Part shown: piece after piece, positions 1-9,420 of the stretch
Layout: each line of letters begins with the position of its first letter
How positions within the stretch are numbered: the stretch's first letter is position 1
Assembly: GCA_006503475.1 (NCBI GenBank)
Contig: RSEH01000233.1
Coordinates: forward strand, 1 to 64,000
Direction: 5' to 3'
DNA from: Stentor roeselii
Taxonomy: Eukaryota > Ciliophora > Heterotrichea > Heterotrichida > Stentoridae
DNA length: 64,000 nucleotides
Position numbers and translations under genes: made by a program
Notes under the pieces: model-generated
Seen by the model: the letters and a program-made list of their open reading frames with translations, nothing else
The model's database searches: none
What the model was told of the DNA's origin: nothing

Positions 1-539
1 GAATGCATATCATTCAATTCTATCATCAATTGTTTATTACAATAAATTAGATTTGATATATTAATAGCAAACTCAATCTAGTTTTACTTCCTATTTAAAT
101 TAATTATAATCACTTAGATGCTCTATAATTTTTCAAAAGTTTGCAATTCGTGAAGTTTTTAATAAATAAACTTTTCTAAATATTCTTCAATTTGAGTCTC
201 ATATTGTTTCACTCCACATTCTCATAATTTTCGGTTAAAAATTGACCAAAATGATTATAAATATTGAGAATCAGATTTATTATCTCAACGATTCATAAAT
301 TTGTTGGGTGAATTAGCTTTTTATGATCAACAAGCCGCATTTCAGAAAGAAAATCCTTTAAGTTTACTTATGCTTCCATGAATCACTAGAATTCTCACTG
401 CCTGGCTTTATCCTCCTTTTACTAGCTTCATTTAAATTTCTTCACTTCTATCACTTACAACTTCAATTAAACACTAAGTATTATTTACTCTTGAAATTGC
501 CTCGAAATAATCAAGTTTTATCCTTTAAAAGCTCTTTCT

Positions 540-655
540 TTACTATATGATAATATCTTTTGCTATATTTAATACCCTTCGCTATATAATAATACCCTTT
601 ATTATATGATAATATCGTTACTAAATAAAAATCTCCTTTATTATATAATAATATT
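540..655. repeat. Imperfect tandem array, six units of 18-20 bp
   Basis: Six consecutive units are visible at 540-557, 558-577, 578-597, 598-616, 617-636 and 637-655. They follow the pattern TTTxCTATATAATAATACCC with substitutions and 18-20 bp lengths. Units ending in ATACCC, ATATC or ATCTCC suggest divergence after amplification. No function is evident; it looks like an old AT-rich minisatellite. Confidence 0.65.
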
Positions 656-1353
656 AAAGCTCGGCGCTGGGTATTTTTGCATCAATATCCTTACTTTTCC
701 AAGCTATACTGAGTCCTTTTAACACTTTAAGCAAATTGGATAAATATTATAATCTATATATTCTAATACTATTCTAAGGTTTTTATCTCAGTAATCATAA
801 TCTCAAATAAATCTATTCATCTCATTTATATAAAAATTAAAAAATATGAAGGCTAACTAACGGTAAATTAAAGATTCCAGAGACCTATGAACAATATATT
901 TAACTCTGAATTATCAATCGATTCAATTCTAACAGAATATATCTTATAGAAACTTTGATAAAACTGAAAAAGTTGTTTGATGTAATTTTTGTTTTATATA
1001 CTTATTTAATATAGAAGAAAGTATTTTATTTTTTATATCTAATTAAGTAGTGAAAGGTATACCTTTACTATGTTTTGAATAAGATCAAGTTTTTAAATAT
1101 TATCTTCTCAATTTTACAAGACTAGCACATCTTACTTCCTAACGCTTATTAAAAAAATTTATCTCAAATAGCATAAATTAGCTACTTTACTGGGAGGTCT
1201 GTTATGTCAATTATGCTGATTAAACTTACCCTTACCACTCTTTTCCCTACTTTTGCTATGATTCATTAAGTTTAATCGTAAAATAAATTACTAATCAACC
1301 ATATCCTCAAATATACAGTAAACCCCTCTAATAATATTATAAGTATTAAAACT

Positions 1354-1424
1354 TTTATTACAATATAAAGGATCTCACATATTTTAACTATTTATTACAA
1401 TATAAAGGATCTCACATATTTTAA
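1354..1424. repeat. Two-copy direct duplication, 37 bp period
   Basis: A 34 bp sequence beginning TTTATTACAATATAAAGG occurs perfectly at 1354-1387 and again at 1391-1424, separated by three bases. The perfect identity means it is recent. It lies between gene relics and the 3' end of the 1493-2041 gene. Confidence 0.9.
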
Positions 1425-1492
1425 TCTATTGACTATCTTTATAAAACTATTAAACAAAAAATTTATTCCATAGCAAATGATTACTTATCCCT

Positions 1493-2041
1493 TTACAAAT
1501 ACTTATTTTTTATCTTTTCAAGATTTTCATTTGACTTTCTAACATTTTCCACAATAAGGTCACTCTCTTGAGACAAAGAAGCAGACAAAGAGCTAGCCAG
1601 ATCTTGCTTAGTCCTGCTGTGAATTTCTCCAGTATGACTCGCAATATCAAGCAAATCAGTATCTTTGATCATCGATAAAACCTTAAAAAAATACTGATGG
1701 TATTCCTGTTTTATAAAAATTTGATTACCCGGTCGACTTTCTTTCGCTCTTTGAATAAAAATCTCATATTTTTCATTAACTTCCTGTAAAAGACTTGATA
1801 TTTCTTCCAACTGCTGAAGTTTTGCTTCCAGTTTAGAAGGTTGGATGAATTCCCCGACTTTTACTAAATCTGAGTCTTCTTTAAGAGCTGCTGAAAGTTT
1901 GTAGTAAGTGTCCATGGCTGATAAGATTTGACTTTGGTAGTCACAGATTTGACTTGGAACATTAAATCTTTCAACTTCAGCAAGGTCGAGGTAGTCTGTC
2001 AGATCTTTTGGACCAAGTTTGTTGTTCCCCCAAGGATTCAT
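1493..2041 (-). CDS. Hypothetical 182-aa coiled-coil protein
   Basis: The reading frame starts at ATG 2041 and ends with TAA. I do not recognise the family. The protein is soluble and mostly helical, with no signal peptide or membrane segment. Residues about 65-100 contain a heptad-like segment rich in L, E and Q (KLEAKLQQLEEISSLLQEV), and the C-terminus (about 145-182) is Ser/Lys/Glu rich. The sequence composition is clearly coding, with higher GC than the flanks. It stands apart from the dense gene runs and is flanked on both sides by decayed DNA. It could be a small structural or scaffold protein, but nothing in the sequence decides this. Confidence 0.7.
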   Translation of the reverse strand: MNPWGNNKLGPKDLTDYLDLAEVERFNVPSQICDYQSQILSAMDTYYKLSAALKEDSDLVKVGEFIQPSKLEAKLQQLEEISSLLQEVNEKYEIFIQRAKESRPGNQIFIKQEYHQYFFKVLSMIKDTDLLDIASHTGEIHSRTKQDLASSLSASLSQESDLIVENVRKSNENLEKIKNKYL

Positions 2042-2789
2042 GTTTAGTAAATTTATAAAGAGGATAAATATTGGAATAGGTGAAAATTTTCTAATTACTC
2101 AAAGTCTTTCTGTGAGACTATGATATACAGTTTCAGTCCTGAGATGATACTAGGATTGTACTATTTCAAAGAAATTATTATCGAAGGAATATTTAGCCTT
2201 GATGATTTAAAGAATGTAGTTTAAGACTACTAAGCAAAGATTACTTCTACTAATATTTCAAGTTATAATTTAAAGATCTATTCTTCTTATAGAATTTGAT
2301 TTCCTTCTAAGACTTGGTTTTGACAAATCGAGTTTATGATAAAATAAATTTAAATTCTTACCATTATATTTAAAGTAGCTTAAACAAAATAATAGTCCTT
2401 ACCTGGCTCATAACGATGTTTAGGTATGAGTATTCTTTTTATAATATATAAAATTATATTTCTATCACTGGATAATTATATCTTTTTATTGTTAGCTATG
2501 AATAATTTTCCACTTTAATCACTTTGAATCTAAATACTACAAAAGATTTGCATAATCTTCAAAGATTTTTCAATTACATCTTTTTTATAAGAAATATTAA
2601 TATTCACTGAAAAATTCACCGGAAAACAATTCATAGACTTGATATTATAGATGTAACTTTTTGAGAATAATTAGAGTATTAAATTTGTAAATTAGATGCT
2701 TACTTGGATTGTGTTGTTCAAAAAATGCTATTTTTTAATATCTCTGGATTTATAAATAAGTTTAAATGAATTATTACTAACTGAATAAT
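2042..2789. other. AT-rich spacer with a possible small relic
   Basis: No gene of normal length is present. A short open stretch on the + strand, from ATG 2120 to TAA 2224 (34 codons including the stop), reads like protein (MIYSFSPEMILGLYYF...). It stays open upstream to about 2074 without a start. It may be the tail of a decayed gene. The rest shows nothing recognisable. Confidence 0.4.
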
Positions 2790-4450
2790 ATGGAATCAAG
2801 AACAGGAACTCTATTCTCAAAGAAACGAAGAAAAAGTATACCTTTAAAGACAAGCCTATACAGAGCAACCAATTTTAAGGGTAAATGTTCACCACCTCAC
2901 GAAGTAAAGTTTTATAAGTTTTTATATTGATTCTGCTGGCAATAGGCCTTGGAATAATTTTTTCACTTTTATTGAAAAAGTGTGAATATTGAGTTGGTTA
3001 CTGAAACAGAAAACTATACAACCTACTTGTCATGACTTATATCACAAAACACTGAACAACTCAGTACAAACTACTCATGATGGCTTTTGAGCTATTTTTT
3101 TGGACATGCAGGATTAAAAGATTCGATTATTAGTCACTAAAAGTCATTTTAAATCAGTTTGAATCAAAATAATAAGGATGTGACTCCATCAGTCATACTG
3201 TTTCCATGGAAGTCACTTTAAGATGGAAAATCATTTTGCTCAATTTTAAAATGCAACTCTAGACAAATGTACAATCAATTTACTAACTGGTATAACTGAA
3301 TTTTTTGTATTGGACAAGAAGAATTAATAGGATTATTAATCAGATTGCAAAGGAAAATGAAAAAAAGGCCAAGGTTGTTCTTAAAACTATAAACAATCAG
3401 ATTGAGACTCATCTGTTTACTGCAAGTATGAGAAAACTGATGATTAGCATATTGCAGATGACATCATTTTGAGCACCATTCAAGAAATCAACTCAATAAA
3501 GAAGGTAAAGTTGAATTAAAAGGAAATTTCAAGAATTCTCTTTATTAAGATGAAAAATCTAGCAAGATTGAATTTCATGTTCAGGCTCATTTTGAGGTTT
3601 CATCATCTGATAACTAACGAAGGATATGCTAGCCAGATTGATAAAGCTGATCAGAAAAAAACTCACTCAAAGCTACTTTCAGTGAATTTAATAAGAAATG
3701 TATATAAATATGAAATAAAGAACTTCCTGATTGACTTAAGTGGGTAATCTGAAGAGTGCTACTTTCCCAAAAGCTTCATCACCAAACTAACAAGGAATGA
3801 ATTGAAACCACAGAGAAATATGTGGTAAAATATTTTCAATACAAAATATTAATTGAATTCTGATATCTTGACAGACCATAATCTAGATTATATATTCATA
3901 TCTTATAACAATTATTCATATAGTGATCACTTAATATTAATGCTTTTGAAGCTGGACTATCTTAAAGCTTTCATATACTGAAGGTTTTTCGAAACAAAAT
4001 AGGATTACCATTTACAATTGAAGAGCAAAGCTTCGATTGATACTTTAAGTATGCTATGTTTACCATGTCAATAACAGAATATTTATCTTCTTATTTCTAA
4101 GTTAAAAATTATTACTCTAAATTTACTAATAGTCTAAAGTATAACTTTTAATACCTGGAGAGGCAAGTATTAAGTCTTCTGAATGTTGAGTCGTGTTTTT
4201 AAGCAAATTATTTTAAATATGACTTAATAGTTTGGTATTAATTTATTTTACTGCTTTACTATCTCTCGATAGATCTTTTAGAGGAAAATTCGAAGTTTTG
4301 GTTGATAAAGCCTTGATTTAAAAATAAAATAATATTTTGAGTAAGTTTTCGCATACCTTAAGAAAGAAATTAGTCAAGAAAGAATTTTAACTGTAGACTA
4401 TAATTATGAGGGCTCTTAGAAGAGTTGATATAGAGATTATTCCAGGATAA
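2790..4450 (+). pseudogene. Decayed tandem copy of the 4745-6514 membrane-protein gene
   Basis: This stretch aligns along its whole length with the gene at 4745-6514. The transmembrane segment is recognisable near 2920-2975 (compare 4885-4940). The region around 3085-3140 matches 5045-5110. The best match, 3340-3620, aligns with 5320-5613. A block near 4255-4330 matches about 6300-6385, and the tail near 4395-4445 matches about 6450-6500. Many in-frame stops and several indels interrupt it, and several stops sit where the intact gene has CGA or other codons one change away. It is therefore a dead host-gene duplicate. The longest surviving open piece is about 3550-3747. One in-frame TAA (3382-3384) is shared with the better-preserved copy. 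Confidence 0.85.
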
Positions 4451-4744
4451 GGTATTTAGACATGATAAAATAAATATACCTAAAAATACATATATACTTC
4501 CATATAATAATGCTATCTCTATAATATAAAAATATGTAGAATAAACTAAATAAATTTGATCTATGATAAAACCTCAATGTGATTAGTATAATTTCAAAGA
4601 TTAATCACTATTTGAAGGCAATCAATTAGTATTAAGAAATAAGATAATTTCTAATTTATTATTCAGTCGAGGTACTGAGTCTTTCAAAATTCGTGAGTAT
4701 AATTAATTAATTTTCTTGCAATTTAAACTTCAATATAAAAATTA

Positions 4745-6514
4745 ATGGACATCATGTATGAAAATGAAGACCAAAGCCCAAGGGGTAAAGTTAATAGCCA
4801 CGCCTTAGAAGTCCAGGGCTTAGAAGAACCGAAACCTGTTAAAAGAAAATGCACTATGACCCGTTTTCAAAAAGTTCTAATAATCGTTCTCCCGATTCTG
4901 TTAGTGATCGGGCTTGGAATATTTTTACCAATCTGGATTAGAAAAAAAGACAATAAAGTTGATTCCTACGAAGAAACCCAGTACAACTTGATCATCAAGA
5001 CTGAGATAACCACCACAGTCAATAATTCAACAACTACCACGCATGATGATTTTCGAGCCACTTTCTTTGCTCTTGATATGCAAGGGGAAAAATATCGACT
5101 GCTAGTCTCCAAAGGTTCTTTTGAGTCAAATCAGGAGCATCAGTCATTAGGTTCAGTTCCTTCAGACATCTTTATTTATTTGGAAGCCAGCTCTAAAGAT
5201 GGAAAAATTCTATTGTCCAAGTATAAAAATACAACTCTAGACGAATATACAATCAACTTACTGACTGGTATAACTCAATACTTTGTAGTTGACCAAGAGT
5301 CTTCGTGGGATTATTCATCAGATTGCAAAGGAAACTTCAAAAAAGGCCAAGGCTGTTCATAAAACAGTAAACAATCAGATGGAGACTCAACTGTTTATTA
5401 CAAGTATGAGAAAAGTGATGATCAGGATATAGCAGATGACATCGAATATGAGCATCATGCAAGAACTAAACTCAATAAAGAAGGCAAAGTTGATAAAGTT
5501 GAATTAAAAGGAAACTTCAAGAATACTTTTGATTATGGTGAAAAATCTAGCAAGATTGAATTTCATGTCAAGGCCCATGTTGAGGTTTTATCATCTGATG
5601 ATCTGACCAAGGATCAAATTAAAGAACTTAACCAAATTGCTGACCAGCTGCCTCAAGCTGATCAAAAGAAAACATACTCAAAAGCTAGTTTTAACGATTT
5701 CGAAGAAGAAATCGGAGATAATATTGAAGATGAAAATCTTCCTGAAAGTTTAAAACTTAGTAACCCGAAAAGAGAGCTTTCCCAAAATAATAATGATATG
5801 CGAAGATCATTGTTTTATTCAACAAAAAACTACGAATTTTTAAAATATTTTGATGAATCATTTTATCTCGATACTTCCCTAATTAAATATAAAGATGATG
5901 ACTACAGATACTGGCTATGCGCAGAGCATCGGTATTTATTCGGTCCTCTTGAATTAAAATTACTGAAAAACATAGTCTGCTTCAGTTCACATTACTCTAA
6001 AAACTACGAAAAATCAAAAGTTAAGTCATTGTCTTACAAGGGTGATGCAAAAAAATACATTGATACTGTAACTTTCAGCATTTTTACTATAAAACTTACT
6101 GCAAAAGTGAAAGTTGATAATACTCCCTATTTCCAGGTATATTATAACACGTATAAAAATACTGTTGCGAATTTAAGTACTAAATCGAAAATTTCAATTT
6201 CAATCACAGGAGAAGCCAGTTCTGGATCTTCTAAGTGCGGAGTTGAATTTTCAAGTAAGATTACTGCCCATGTGAATGATTATATGATTGGATATACTTC
6301 TCCTTTTTATGCTGCTGTTTATGCCGATAAAACTTTTGAAGGAGAATTTGAAGTATGGGTCAAGAAAGCAACAATTTCAAAAGATTGTTATGATATTTTT
6401 GGAGTTGAATTCTGTATTTCTGGTGTTCAGAAAACTGATAAAAAGACAACTTTCAAGGAAAAGTATGATTATGAAGAGTTTCCTAGTGAAGAGATATTTT
6501 ACGGATCATTTTAG
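4745..6514 (+). CDS. Single-pass membrane protein with one in-frame TAA
   Basis: ATG 4745 opens a frame that stops at TAA 5360-5362 after 205 codons. The same frame then stays open for 383 further codons to the stop at 6514. The first part has a basic cytoplasmic N-terminus, one transmembrane helix at residues about 43-65, and a Ser/Thr-rich ectodomain, giving a type II topology. The second part is rich in beta-prone sequence and has paired cysteines (SSKCGVEF, KDCYDIFGVEFC), as in an extracellular domain. I do not recognise the family. The TAA could be read through, removed by a non-standard 24-nt intron (5355-5378, GT...AG, frame kept), or be a first lesion. The decayed copy just upstream has the same TAA. 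No 15-nt intron matching the local consensus can remove it. Confidence 0.6.
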
Positions 6515-6714
6515 TTTAGGGATTATTTAGAACTTAGTATTAGAATTATTTCGCTTGTTTTGATTTTAATTTTTTGAATCTTGTTATTATTATTCGATGA
6601 TTAATGGGAATTGGGATCTATTAATAATGCATATCTCTTCATTTCATCATATCAATAATTAAATGAAAACTTAATGTTAAACTAATCAATTAATCAAAAT
6701 CCAACCTTTAAAAT

Positions 6715-7074
6715 TTACTCATCAATCCTCAATTCACTAACTTTAAAATCATCAAACCTTCCATCAGGTAAAAATCTTCTAACAACAAAAGGAATTTTTT
6801 TTTCCCTGAGTTCAAGTTCCGCAATATCAAGCGGATCAACCAAATTTCCAACCTTCACAAAAACCGGAGCATTTCTACTGATCTGTGCAGCCCTAGTTCC
6901 TAAAATTTTCGCTTTTTCATATTTAGTCATGACAGGGCGAGTGATCCTTTCACCGATCCTATCAACTTCTTTAAAATTTCTCTCCTGCAAGTCTTCAATA
7001 TAATCATCTTCCGGTACCGAAGAGCATTCAGAAGGAAAAACAACTAAAGTAGGATAAGGAGGACTTTCAGTCAT
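6715..7074 (-). CDS. RNA polymerase subunit RPB6 (RPABC2)
   Basis: This is the small subunit shared by nuclear RNA polymerases I, II and III, the eukaryotic counterpart of bacterial omega. The 119-residue protein carries the conserved core from about residue 45: TRPVMTKYEKAKILGTRA, then NLVDPLDIAELELREKKIPF, and the C-terminal motif VRRFLPDGRFDDFKVSEL. The acidic N-terminus is shortened but present, and the length fits the family. The start is ATG 7074. The gene lies only 8 bp downstream of the stop of the Nudix-ankyrin gene on the same strand. No intron is evident. Confidence 0.95.
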   Translation of the reverse strand: MTESPPYPTLVVFPSECSSVPEDDYIEDLQERNFKEVDRIGERITRPVMTKYEKAKILGTRAAQISRNAPVFVKVGNLVDPLDIAELELREKKIPFVVRRFLPDGRFDDFKVSELRIDE

Positions 7075-7082
7075 ATTTATTA

Positions 7083-8081
7083 TTAATCATTCGCGACGAT
7101 GTCCATCGGGGTAATGCCCTGCATGTTAAGCGAATGTGGATCAGCTCCATGTTCAACAAGCAAATCCCAGCTTTCCGACTTGCCATTCATTCCAGCAGCG
7201 AAGTGCAAAGGGGTATCTCCAAGATCATCTTTATGGTTAATTATTTCCACTGGACTTGGGCATCGATAAAGTGCGATGATCACACTTTGAAGAATTTTTA
7301 AACTGCTTTGAGCTGCAAAATGAACAACATTCCGATTTTTATGAGTTTTCATGTCGATGTCTGCTCCTGATATCAGCAAAAGATTGACAACGTCTTCTTG
7401 GTCACTGTGGCAGGCAAGGTGCAAGGGTGTCCAGTCTTTGCCTCCGATTCTGACGTTTGGGTTGAAACCGGAAATTAAGAACTTTTGCACGATGTCGATG
7501 TTTCCGCTTTCTAAGGCGTTTACGAAGCCTTGGATGTCTTTTGAGTTAAAATCTTGGTTTCCTGAAACTGTTGGAATGCTTTTTGGAGAGGGGATAGGCT
7601 CGTCTTCTCGACATAGAAAATTTATTGGAGCGATTGAACCTCCTTTTTCGATGTAACTGCCCCATTCGTAAAGCTCGGGACCTCTTAGGCCTGGAAGTCT
7701 CTTGGCTAAGGCTTTGAGGTCTTCTAAGGATACCCATCTGGCTTCTTCACTTTCTTTGTCGGGAGTCGATTTTGGCAACTGGGTGGGGTCGATTGGTTCT
7801 GCATAAAAAACAACTCTCATCCTCGCATGTGTCGGGCCATAGACAGAGTGCTCGACTCTCAGAATTCCTTTCAACTTGATTCGAATGAGTGCTTCTTCTA
7901 AACATTCACGATGGGCTGCTTGAGAAAAGTCTTCCCCAGGATCAACGAGACCTGCTGGAAGCCACCAACCTCGATTTCGTGTTTCTTTCACAGCCAGCCA
8001 TTTTCCTTCTGCATTTCGAACAACTACTACTGAAAAGCCGTGGGTGGAAAAAGGAACCCTTTCTGACATATTTGAATGCAT
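7083..8081 (-). CDS. Nudix hydrolase fused to ankyrin repeats
   Basis: The protein, 332 residues from ATG 8081, begins with a Nudix domain. The full Nudix box is visible at residues 44-66 with G44, E50, R58, E59, E62 and E63 (PAGLVDPGEDFSQAAHREC), so it should be an active Mg-dependent diphosphohydrolase. The substrate cannot be told. Residues about 185-332 are ankyrin repeats (DWTPLHLACHSDQEDVVNLL, DTPLHFAAGMNG). The frame is open further up to 8183, but that part would run into the divergent RAB5IF gene. ATG 8081 or ATG 8069 is therefore preferred. The ankyrin tail probably sets partners or location. Confidence 0.85.
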   Translation of the reverse strand: MHSNMSERVPFSTHGFSVVVVRNAEGKWLAVKETRNRGWWLPAGLVDPGEDFSQAAHRECLEEALIRIKLKGILRVEHSVYGPTHARMRVVFYAEPIDPTQLPKSTPDKESEEARWVSLEDLKALAKRLPGLRGPELYEWGSYIEKGGSIAPINFLCREDEPIPSPKSIPTVSGNQDFNSKDIQGFVNALESGNIDIVQKFLISGFNPNVRIGGKDWTPLHLACHSDQEDVVNLLLISGADIDMKTHKNRNVVHFAAQSSLKILQSVIIALYRCPSPVEIINHKDDLGDTPLHFAAGMNGKSESWDLLVEHGADPHSLNMQGITPMDIVAND

Positions 8082-8149
8082 TGGCCTTGCCCTGAAAATG
8101 ACGGATGTTTTTGGGATTTTATTTTGGATTAGAAGATAATAATTCAAGT
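8082..8149. promoter_or_regulatory. 68-bp divergent promoter region
   Basis: This is the only sequence between the chosen starts of the Nudix-ankyrin gene (minus strand) and the RAB5IF-like gene (plus strand). It must hold both 5' ends. The plus-strand ATG is preceded by AGATAATAATTCAAGT. The extent depends on the two start choices. Confidence 0.4.
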
Positions 8150-8467
8150 ATGGCCTCCAAAGCAGCTCTTGGAAGCTTTTCACAACAAGAAGAAAAAGAT
8201 ATGGTTCTTGACTCGTTGTACTGGATCAAACAGGTAGTTGCCCTACTGATCGGTCTGACAGTAGGTTCCCTTCACCTAACAGGATTTGTGATAATCCTCG
8301 GTTTCGGAATCCTAATATCAGTAACCTCTCTATTTTACGCTTGGCAGATAGTAAGAGCAAACGACTTAGAGCCATGGGAACTAGTGACAGAAGCCTTCGG
8401 CCCTTCTTTTTTCTGCTTCATGCTGAGCTGGGTGCTGACTTTCACCTTTGTCCAGCCGATTAGCTAG
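8150..8467 (+). CDS. RAB5IF / OPTI-like small membrane protein
   Basis: The 105-residue protein resembles human RAB5IF (C20orf24), a small ER/mitochondrial membrane protein. Shared features are LDSLYWIKQVVALLIGLTVG (compare the human DVIYWFRQIIAVVLGV), a central hydrophobic hairpin, the WELVTEAFGPSFFCFML segment (human WELTKEGFMTSFALFMV) and a short hydrophobic end. Two to three membrane segments are visible. ATG 8150 is preferred because it is preceded by the AT-rich context seen at other starts; an in-frame ATG at 8105 would add 15 residues. A role in membrane-protein insertion or respirasome assembly is inferred from the family only. Confidence 0.8.
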   Translation: MASKAALGSFSQQEEKDMVLDSLYWIKQVVALLIGLTVGSLHLTGFVIILGFGILISVTSLFYAWQIVRANDLEPWELVTEAFGPSFFCFMLSWVLTFTFVQPIS

Positions 8468-8494
8468 ATAATTCTTTCTTTATAATAATCTTCC

Positions 8495-8944
8495 ATGAAA
8501 AACATTCATCATCCACCTTCCAAAAAACACCCAGAGCCTCCAAAAGACCTGAACCTTTCCAATCAAAGGTTCGACGAGTCCAGCATAGAAAGAAGGACAA
8601 GTAAAGAAAGCTGGTCCAAGCTTTTAAACTCAGATCTCGAAATTTTAAATCAACTTAAATCCCCGTCGGTAAAGTTCAAGCCTGTTGAATCGAAAGACTT
8701 GCAAAATATTTTGAATGAAATGCAAAATTTGAAATTGGAAAATCAGATACTTCGGAAGAAACTTGAAGGAAAAAACAGAAAAAATTTTAAGTCTTTGTCG
8801 AGGGCGAGAGCACATGTTGAGAAAAATGGGAAGTTGAAACATTGTAAGACTTGTGCGCAACTGTTGAGTAAAGGGTTCACGACACGCTTTTGTCCTACTC
8901 ATGGACATTCTTTTAAACTACTCAGTAGTGCGAGTTTGATTTAA
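8495..8944 (+). CDS. Hypothetical 149-aa coiled-coil protein with C-terminal Cys/His cluster
   Basis: The protein starts at ATG 8495, 27 bp after the RAB5IF stop. The N-terminus is Pro/Lys rich and disordered. Residues about 70-95 form a short coiled coil (LQNILNEMQNLKLENQILRK). The C-terminus has KHCKTCAQLL and RFCPTHGHSF, so a C-x2-C...C-x2-H arrangement could bind one zinc ion. I do not recognise a named family. It converges on the RING-H2 gene with 45 bp between stops. Confidence 0.75.
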   Translation: MKNIHHPPSKKHPEPPKDLNLSNQRFDESSIERRTSKESWSKLLNSDLEILNQLKSPSVKFKPVESKDLQNILNEMQNLKLENQILRKKLEGKNRKNFKSLSRARAHVEKNGKLKHCKTCAQLLSKGFTTRFCPTHGHSFKLLSSASLI

Positions 8945-8989
8945 TGTAAATTAAGCGAAGTTTGTGGGTTTATGAGGTATCGGATTAGA

Positions 8990-9397
8990 CTAATTACGGG
9001 CACTTCTTCGGCAGTTTGGACAATCGATGCGACATCGAAGCCATCTGACGATGCAGTCATAATGAAAGATATGGCCACAAGGAAGTTTTAGCCCGTCAAA
9101 GGAGGAGCTTAAGCATATTGAGCATTCGCGGGAGGTACCCTTGACTTTAACCAGCGCCTGAATTTCACTTTCACTAAGGCCAGTCGATGTGCAATCATAA
9201 GAATCCCTCATCAGAAACTCGACCTCTGAAAGTGGAACATCAAAATAAGGGTTATCTTCATACGAAAGTCCACTGACTGCTTAGCCCTTACTTAAATTTC
9301 CAGAAATATGATCCATGACTGACTCATACTCATTATCCCAGTCGACGAAGTTCAAATTATACTTCCCTGAAGACTTGATCGGTCTTTCCCTTTCCAT
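8990..9397 (-). CDS. RING-H2 finger protein, two exons
   Basis: The gene is complement(join(8990..9276,9292..9397)) and encodes 130 residues. Removing a 15-nt intron (9277-9291) joins an upstream exon starting at ATG 9397 to the RING exon in frame. The C-terminus is a complete RING-H2 finger with C87, C90, C102, H104, H107, C110, C121 and C124 ([25 protein letters not shown]). It is therefore a probable RING E3 ubiquitin ligase of the small soluble kind. The N-terminus is acidic and has no membrane helix. The start lies only 23 bp from the divergent TRIM-like gene. Confidence 0.88.
9277..9291 (-). other. 15-nt intron of the RING-H2 gene
   Basis: The sense sequence is GTAAGGGCTAAGCAG. It brings an in-frame TAA, and its removal restores the frame. 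It matches the local consensus with TAA at positions 9-11. Confidence 0.88.
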
Positions 9398-9420
9398 GAA
9401 TATATCCAACTGCCTAATAA
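9398..9420. promoter_or_regulatory. 23-bp divergent intergenic region
   Basis: Only 23 bp separate the ATG of the RING-H2 gene (minus) from the ATG of the TRIM-like gene (plus). The 5' untranslated regions must be almost absent or the transcripts must overlap. The sequence ends in CCTAATAA just before the plus-strand ATG. Confidence 0.5.

Larger units (their letters stand above)
1..1492. other. AT-rich gene-poor stretch
   Basis: No convincing gene is visible on either strand. The stretch is strongly AT-rich with frequent stops in all frames. It contains a short imperfect tandem array (540-655), a two-copy direct duplication (1354-1424), and one 90-codon stretch (166-435) interrupted only by TGA that may be a gene relic. 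No tRNA-like cloverleaf or rRNA segment was recognised. Confidence 0.6.

Noticed and set aside
660-676. Shared CTCGGCGCTGGGTA at 661-674 and inside the kelch gene near 48663-48676
   Set aside because: A 14-base match is expected by chance among many pairs in 64 kb, and no other similarity flanks it.
5355-5378. Calling the 24-nt span a definite intron
   Set aside because: It keeps frame and begins GT and ends AG, but does not match the GTAAG...TAAGnAG pattern or the 14-16 nt size seen elsewhere; it is left as one of three options.
8082-8183. Extending the Nudix gene to an upstream ATG at 8183
   Set aside because: The extra residues lack Nudix-like sequence and would overlap the divergent RAB5IF-like start.
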